From a virus, in IMG/VR virus record IMGVR_UViG_3300012005_000045, positions 1 to 26,577 of that record: a stretch of 26,577 nt of DNA. One strand, given 5' to 3'. The notes beneath the pieces were generated by a model, which was not told the origin of the DNA, searched no databases, and saw nothing but the letters and a program-made list of their open reading frames with translations. Made by a program: the position numbers and the translations under genes. Positions 22,647 to 26,577 of the stretch are shown piece after piece; position 1 is the stretch's first letter; every line of letters begins with the position of its first letter.

Positions 22647-23282
22647 TGTCGCCGTCCTCCATCCGTTTACATGCCTCTTCTACCTTACCCGAGGCTTCGC
22701 CGTCAAGAGCTGCCGCAATCGCCATGCTCGTCAAACGCACCGTCTGCGCGGCTGCGCGGCCTTCGCGCAATCGTGCGGCACGGGCGAAACCCTTGATTTG
22801 AGCTAAGGTGTATCCGTCGATGTCGGCGCGGCGGTGTCCGGCTGCAATGAGGGAATCGAGGGCATCGAACCAGTTTGCGCGGATGCCAGTAGCACTCCCA
22901 GCTTTGGAAGCATCCGCTTTTTGAAAAAATCGGCGTTGACCTCAAATATGGCTTTGATCAGATCGGTGGCTTCGTCCATAGCGAGGGCTTCAATGAAACC
23001 AGCATCCTTGCCGGTCGCCAGTACACAGAGTTGAACCGCTGTGTCGCCGCCGTCCGCCAGCGCCGGAAGAAGCCGCATGTGCCAGTCGGAGGCGAACACC
23101 AACGCCCCGTCATCGCTCACGCCGATCAGCCCAGAACTTACCAGCGAGACCAGCAACGGTTGCAGCAAACGCATCGCTTTCAAGGATTGGCCGAAAGCGA
23201 AGGGCATGATGACAAATTTCTCACCGCCCGCCGCCACCGGTTTGCCGTCAGGGAACAATACCTCCAACGATCCGTCCGTCAT
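22639..23282 (-). CDS. Tail assembly chaperone, long form made by -1 frameshift (214 aa)
   Basis: Equivalent of lambda gpGT. The first 120 codons (23282-22923) are shared with the short form. A -1 slip at T-TTT-TTC (22929-22923) continues into a second frame (22923-22639) that has no start of its own and adds 94 residues (FDALDSLIAAGHRRADID ... TLAQIKGFARAARLRE ... AALDGEASGKVEEACKRM). The extension is helical and hydrophilic, as expected for the T part. It ends 8 nt inside the tape measure gene, the standard position. The -1 frame has a TGA just upstream (at the TTT-GAG codons), so only frameshifting joins them. Confidence 0.85.
22803..23282 (-). CDS. Tail assembly chaperone, short form (159 aa)
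   Basis: Equivalent of lambda gpG, which coats the tape measure during assembly. Features: MPFAFGQSLKAMRLLQPLL near residue 26 and DLIKAIFEVNADFFKKRMLPKLG near 107-130, both typical of this group. After the slip site the zero frame gives a Pro/Ser/Thr-rich disordered end (SIPSLQPDTAAPTSTDTP). Lies between tail tube and tape measure, as in lambda. Confidence 0.85.
   Translation of the reverse strand: MTDGSLEVLFPDGKPVAAGGEKFVIMPFAFGQSLKAMRLLQPLLVSLVSSGLIGVSDDGALVFASDWHMRLLPALADGGDTAVQLCVLATGKDAGFIEALAMDEATDLIKAIFEVNADFFKKRMLPKLGVLLASAQTGSMPSIPSLQPDTAAPTSTDTP
22923..22929 (-). promoter_or_regulatory. Programmed -1 ribosomal frameshift heptamer T TTT TTC
   Basis: Minus-strand reading GA-T-TTT-TTC-AAA-AAG: the heptamer fits X XXY YYZ in the zero frame, and both tRNAs re-pair fully after slipping back one base. 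An A5 run follows directly and could add a second slip chance (C AAA AAG). Position between the two chaperone frames is as expected. Confidence 0.75.
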
Positions 23283-23285
23283 GGT

Positions 23286-24383
23286 TTAGCCTTTGGTCAG
23301 TTGCAGGAATTGCGAGTATGGCGCGGCAGCCGTCGGCAGCGCAATGGTCGTATCCTGAATCAGCATACCGTTCAGTTCGATGTTGTTGTGCTTCTTGTCG
23401 ATCAACGACCACAACTTCGACATTTCAAACTGGCCCTGGTAGACCAATGCGCGAGTTTGCTGGTTGTTGAAGGTGTTGACTCCTTCCAGCAGCATCGTGA
23501 AATACTGGATGCCGGTAGTGAAGGCTTCCACTTTGCCGCCATACGCGCCGTAACTGTAAGCCGTGGTGAGGGCAACACCTTCCTGACCATCTGCCACGAG
23601 ACCGAAGGTATCAACGAAGGACGGTACCAGCAACGAACCTGGCAGAATCGTAATTACGCCAGATGCCGCGTTGTAGGTGTAGTCGGTATTAAGGGCCAGT
23701 ATTGCAGCGGCCATATTCACTTGGAATGTAACCCCTGTGCCCGCGCCAGGAGTCGTAACCACCGCTGTAGGGGCGGTATATCCACTGCCGGCAGAACCAG
23801 GAACAATGTAGGCTCCGACGATCACACCGGCGGCATTGGAAACGGCATAACCTACGGCACCCGCACCTGTACCTGCAAGGGTCAAGGCAAATACTGTATT
23901 GGCGGCGTACCCTGTTCCGCCCGCTGTTACCGCAATGGAGGACAGCGCACCAGTCACGCCAGCGACCGGATTTCCATTCACATCGCATTTCGCCAGTTTG
24001 ATCACTACGGCGGAAACGCCGGGGGCGGACATCAGTACCTTTTTACCGTTGTAGGCAAGTGCCAATTCGGCGGCAACCGACCCGGCTGCCACACCCCCGC
24101 CAGAAGTATCCGTGCCGAACAGGGCTTTGACCAGATTATCCTTGGAGAAAGCCAGTAGGTTCGCTTTGACACTCAATTTGGTGGAGGTGACGGCTCGACC
24201 AGAAGTCAAACCGAGACCAGAAATAGATTCTTCGATCTCGTCAAAGGTTTGGGCGACCGAAACCTCAAATTTATCGCAGTCGCCGACGTTGACAAAGCCG
24301 CCGACGGGCAAGCCGTTCAAAGCGCGGCGTTGCAGGGAGAGCGCACCCTGGAGTACGCAGTAGGAACTATCGTTGAATGCCAT
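23286..24383 (-). CDS. Major tail tube protein with an inserted Gly-rich domain (365 aa)
   Basis: Tail tube subunit by position (directly upstream of the chaperone) and by features such as GDCDKFEVSVAQTFDEIEES and NTDYTYNAASGVITIL. Residues about 137-225 interrupt the core between VIKLAKCD and LALNTDYTY with two imperfect copies of a 'GGTGYAANTVF.. / GSGYTAPTAVV..' module, probably a surface-exposed Ig- or beta-like decoration. Without it the protein would be near 275 residues. GAAAGGA precedes the ATG at a normal distance. Confidence 0.8.
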   Translation of the reverse strand: MAFNDSSYCVLQGALSLQRRALNGLPVGGFVNVGDCDKFEVSVAQTFDEIEESISGLGLTSGRAVTSTKLSVKANLLAFSKDNLVKALFGTDTSGGGVAAGSVAAELALAYNGKKVLMSAPGVSAVVIKLAKCDVNGNPVAGVTGALSSIAVTAGGTGYAANTVFALTLAGTGAGAVGYAVSNAAGVIVGAYIVPGSAGSGYTAPTAVVTTPGAGTGVTFQVNMAAAILALNTDYTYNAASGVITILPGSLLVPSFVDTFGLVADGQEGVALTTAYSYGAYGGKVEAFTTGIQYFTMLLEGVNTFNNQQTRALVYQGQFEMSKLWSLIDKKHNNIELNGMLIQDTTIALPTAAAPYSQFLQLTKG

Positions 24384-24399
24384 GGTGATTTCCTTTCAA

Positions 24400-24816
24400 T
24401 TATGCCGGGACGCGAATTGCGTACCTTTGCCTATAACACAACCGATCAGGATTGGTGCCTGCCAGTCGTTGCCCCTGATATAACCAGCGGCCCCCGTTCG
24501 GTGCATCTGTCGCATGAATCGCAGTTCTCGCCGCCCGAAGTAACGGGAACTGTACGTTTATTAAGTCATCTTGTGACACATACGGAACATACAGCATTAC
24601 GAAGTATTCCACAAGTAACACCTGCATGGCGGGAACCATGCCACCCTCTGTGTCGGTGGGGTCGTCACCCCCCAACAATACCCAAGCCGCGGGAAGCGGT
24701 ATTTTCGTTAGCGCCGGATCGGCAGGCCTTCCCCCGACCGCGAACCCAGCCGAATTAGCCAGCGCAGCAACCGTTGCCAGTTTGGTGTAGAGATCGAGGG
24801 CGAACGCATCGCTCAT
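24400..24816 (-). CDS. Probable tail terminator protein (138 aa)
   Basis: Lies directly upstream of the tail tube, where lambda gpU-type terminators are found. N-terminal helical region (FALDLYTKLATVAALA), a central beta part (AAWVLLGGDDP, QVLLVEYFVMLYVPYV) and a C-terminal WLYQGQRLAGTNPDRLCYRQRYAI fit this alpha/beta fold. The start overlaps the previous stop (TAATG at 24816). Assignment is from position and general pattern. Confidence 0.6.
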   Translation of the reverse strand: MSDAFALDLYTKLATVAALANSAGFAVGGRPADPALTKIPLPAAWVLLGGDDPTDTEGGMVPAMQVLLVEYFVMLYVPYVSQDDLINVQFPLLRAARTAIHATDAPNGGRWLYQGQRLAGTNPDRLCYRQRYAIRVPA

Positions 24817-25025
24817 TACGATGCGCTATCGGGTGCGGGTTTAGCCGACCATGACGGCGCGGCCTTGACTGGCACAACGACCGTTGGCAGCGGCTGAAAC
24901 GAGGCACGCAACGACCCAACCAGCCAGTCGTAGGTGTCGTCGTCCATGTCCACGGTGTCACCAGTATGGTGCTGTACGCCGTCCACATCCTTGAAATCCT
25001 GCGATAGAATCACTTTCTGGGTCAT
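24816..25025 (-). CDS. Small phage protein of unknown function (69 aa)
   Basis: Begins MTQKVILSQDFKDVDGVQHHTGDTVDMDDDTYDWLV, a short beta-like domain with an acidic loop, followed by an Ala/Pro-rich flexible end. It overlaps both neighbours by 1-4 nt. Similar small proteins occur in head-tail connector regions, often ahead of neck genes. No function can be assigned. Confidence 0.65.
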   Translation of the reverse strand: MTQKVILSQDFKDVDGVQHHTGDTVDMDDDTYDWLVGSLRASFQPLPTVVVPVKAAPSWSAKPAPDSAS

Positions 25026-25210
25026 GTTGTTTCTCCTTTAGTAACACTGCGCCCGCACTGCGGACATTTCAAACATTCAACCAATTTGCCGTTGCCGCCG
25101 GGCGACAGGGTAACAACGTCATTGCTACCGATGAAGTCCGGCACACCGGCAAGCGTCTCCTGAATAGCTGTGCCGGGCAGCATCTCAATATCGCATTTAC
25201 GGCATCTCAC
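25022..25210 (-). CDS. Small zinc-ribbon protein (62 aa)
   Basis: CRKC at residues 3-6 and CLKCPQCG near 46-53 form a two-knuckle zinc ribbon around a 40-residue loop. It overlaps the genes on each side (ATGA at both ends), so it belongs to the connector/tail operon. Role unknown; such ribbons are common as small accessory phage proteins. Confidence 0.7.
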   Translation of the reverse strand: MRCRKCDIEMLPGTAIQETLAGVPDFIGSNDVVTLSPGGNGKLVECLKCPQCGRSVTKGETT

Positions 25211-25647
25211 GGCATCGCCCCCGTTTCAATAAACGCTGTCGCCATCATATCCAACTGTTCCAGATCCTCCGGCGACCAGCCAACAAACTCGCGCGCCGCC
25301 ATATTACCGTATCCGTCTTGCAACGCCTTGGCGTAATCCAGATGTGTACCAATTTCCACGCCGTTGCCGTTTACCTCAAATCCAAAACTGCCGAGCAACA
25401 CGCCTTCGTCCCACAACAGGCCACGATGCAATGTCGACGGTTTTGCCTGGCGGTTCTTTAGTGTCCGTAACTGCCAGTCCGCCCAAGGCACGCCATCCGG
25501 CGAAATCTTGGTCGTTTCGATGCGTTCCTCGATGCGGTGTTCCTGCCAGGTGCCAACCATCTCAAGTAACTGCTCGGGATGGGCGAGACGTTCGATCATC
25601 GCGCTAATCTCGGCCATTACTGCGCTGTCGTCAACGGTCACACTCAT
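25207..25647 (-). CDS. Phage virion morphogenesis / tail completion protein, gpS-like (146 aa)
   Basis: The pattern SPDGVPWADWQLRTLKNR, then LLWDEGVLLGSFGFEV, GVEIGTHLDYAKALQDGYG and REFVGWSPEDLEQL is that of the P2 gpS / Mu gpG tail completion family, which helps join tail and head. ATGA overlaps occur on both sides. Normal length for the family. Confidence 0.82.
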   Translation of the reverse strand: MSVTVDDSAVMAEISAMIERLAHPEQLLEMVGTWQEHRIEERIETTKISPDGVPWADWQLRTLKNRQAKPSTLHRGLLWDEGVLLGSFGFEVNGNGVEIGTHLDYAKALQDGYGNMAAREFVGWSPEDLEQLDMMATAFIETGAMP

Positions 25648-26276
25648 GGCTTCTCGATATGCGCCAGCACGACGAATCCAAACGATGTGAATGTCGGTGC
25701 ATCAATCACATACCTATCGCCGTTCTCATCAACAATCACATCATTCTTCAAAATCTGGCCTATGGTGTGGGCGTTTATGTAAAATTCCATCACCGGCATA
25801 CCGGCTGCGGATTCGGTCGGCGACGGGAATGCGGACGGGGCCGTAGCTTTGTCGCGCGAGGTATAGGCGAATACTGGCAATGCTGTTGCAATCGTCGAGT
25901 CAACCTGCTCCATCACACCGGTCACAGTGTAGGTAGGCCGAACGATGCTCACCGTGCGGTTGCACCTTATCGCAGCGATCGGCAGGATCTTCTGCATGTC
26001 CGCGATATAGAAAGTTCCCTGCGCGCCAACGAACCAGTCACCTATCTGGATATTCGTTCCGTCCAGCAGGGCGGTCCAGTCCGGCACTTTCGGTTTGTTG
26101 TATCGAGAATACTCAGACCCCGTGGTGAAGCTGGCCATGACGTTCGTATATAGCGGCGTTCCGCCAACAGGGTTGAGCATCGACGCGGGGCGGTACACAC
26201 TGCACGGAAAGCCGATACGCTGGGCGGCGATGCCGTACCCACGATCAATTATGGATTGGAGTCCGGCGCCATCCAT
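25644..26276 (-). CDS. Neck-region structural protein, head-closure-like (210 aa)
   Basis: Lies between the partial head/neck gene and the gpS-like gene. N-terminal helical segment (SIIDRGYGIAAQRIGFPCSVYRP), then a beta-rich body (IQIGDWFVGAQGTFYIADM) and a C-terminal NDVIVDENGDRYVIDAP segment of the type found in head-closure/stopper proteins. ATG 26276 is 1 nt after the upstream stop. Function inferred from location and these motifs. Confidence 0.6.
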   Translation of the reverse strand: MDGAGLQSIIDRGYGIAAQRIGFPCSVYRPASMLNPVGGTPLYTNVMASFTTGSEYSRYNKPKVPDWTALLDGTNIQIGDWFVGAQGTFYIADMQKILPIAAIRCNRTVSIVRPTYTVTGVMEQVDSTIATALPVFAYTSRDKATAPSAFPSPTESAAGMPVMEFYINAHTIGQILKNDVIVDENGDRYVIDAPTFTSFGFVVLAHIEKP

Positions 26277-26277
26277 C

Positions 26278-26577
26278 TCAGCAACGAACTAGGCGAACGG
26301 AGTTGGATGATGCCGACAGACCTGGTCCGGGGGAGTACCCCAGAAAGGCGCACAAGCGGCGGCGCAGCGAAGTGTAGAGTTGCTCGCGGTCGTTAAGCAC
26401 ATTCTGATTGCGCTCCCACACCGCTGCCTTGTTGGTGTCGAGATTCGTGCCGTCGGCAATCATCAGGACTTCCATGGCGTTGAGGGGAACCAGGTAGCTC
26501 GCGGACAGAATGGTTTCTTCTTCGGGACGCAGGGTGTCGAGCCGGGTAAACAGGGTGGTCCGAACGCCCGGAACGAT
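26278..26577 (-). CDS. Head/neck-region phage protein of unknown function (C-terminal 99 residues, partial)
   Basis: The frame enters from the right edge and ends at TGA 26280-26278. Visible sequence includes TLFTRLDTLRPEEETILSAS, NAMEVLMIADGTNLDTNKAAVWERNQN and LCAFLGYSPGPGLS, mostly helical with a short flexible tail. Similar 'W.RN.N...DR..L...LR..LC..LG..PGP' proteins occur near phage connector genes from memory, but I have no named family. The N-terminus is outside the window. Confidence 0.6.
   Translation of the reverse strand: MVPGVRTTLFTRLDTLRPEEETILSASYLVPLNAMEVLMIADGTNLDTNKAAVWERNQNVLNDREQLYTSLRRRLCAFLGYSPGPGLSASSNSVRLVRC

Noticed and set aside
22703-22945. 80-codon minus frame overlapping the chaperone
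   Set aside because: Wrong frame for the -1 extension and Arg/Ser-rich; the real extension is the frame ending at 22639.
23031-24158. 375-codon plus-strand frame opposite the tail tube gene
   Set aside because: Codons are the reverse of a clear Gly/Ala/Thr-rich tail tube gene; Arg/His/Gly-rich product without motifs, so a shadow.
1-26577. CRISPR arrays, tRNA or rRNA genes, complete insertion sequences, and a diversity-generating retroelement near the fibre genes
   Set aside because: No spaced direct repeats, cloverleaf, transposase or reverse transcriptase frame could be seen; the only tandem repeats are the in-frame protein repeats listed.

Overview
The window is part of the genome of a long-tailed (siphovirus-like) phage or prophage of a Gram-negative host. 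Evidence: lambda-style tail genes (tail tube, frameshifting tail chaperone, tape measure), a DUF2460/DUF2163/NlpC-P60/central tail protein block, and an Rz/Rz1 spanin pair, which only makes sense with an outer membrane. Base composition is moderately GC-rich. No integrase, repressor, tRNA or rRNA is visible, so lysogeny is undecided.

Positions 1-4225 (+ strand) are the end of a replication module: the tail of a gene that may be a DUF2815-type ssDNA-binding protein, a highly folded non-coding stretch, two small coupled genes, a family A DNA polymerase, and a Cys-rich small protein. The polymerase is interrupted by a complete 300-residue intein. Inside the intein, in a different frame and with its own ribosome binding site and stop codon, lies a complete HNH homing-endonuclease gene. 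This nested arrangement is the most unusual thing in the window.

Positions 4288-26577 (- strand, read right to left) are one dense, mostly overlapping late operon. From upstream: partial head/neck gene, neck-type protein, virion morphogenesis (gpS-like) protein, two small genes, tail terminator candidate, tail tube with an inserted domain, tail assembly chaperone with a -1 frameshift, tape measure, two distal tail proteins, NlpC/P60 peptidase, central tail protein, tail fibre, tail-associated proteins including an SGNH esterase, repeat-rich small proteins, then lysis (GH19 endolysin, holin-like membrane proteins, DUF6527 protein, Rz with Rz1 nested in it). The two modules converge at about 4.2 kb.

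One gene breaks the late operon: a + strand predicted outer-membrane lipoprotein with a beta-propeller look (11802-12716), preceded by an inverted-repeat-rich segment and a fragment of a zinc-ribbon ORF. It looks like a cargo (moron) insertion between two tail genes. Several genes were recovered below the usual ORF length limit: 57 aa at 427, 36 aa at 5191, 59 aa at 7251, and the 94-residue frameshift extension at 22923.
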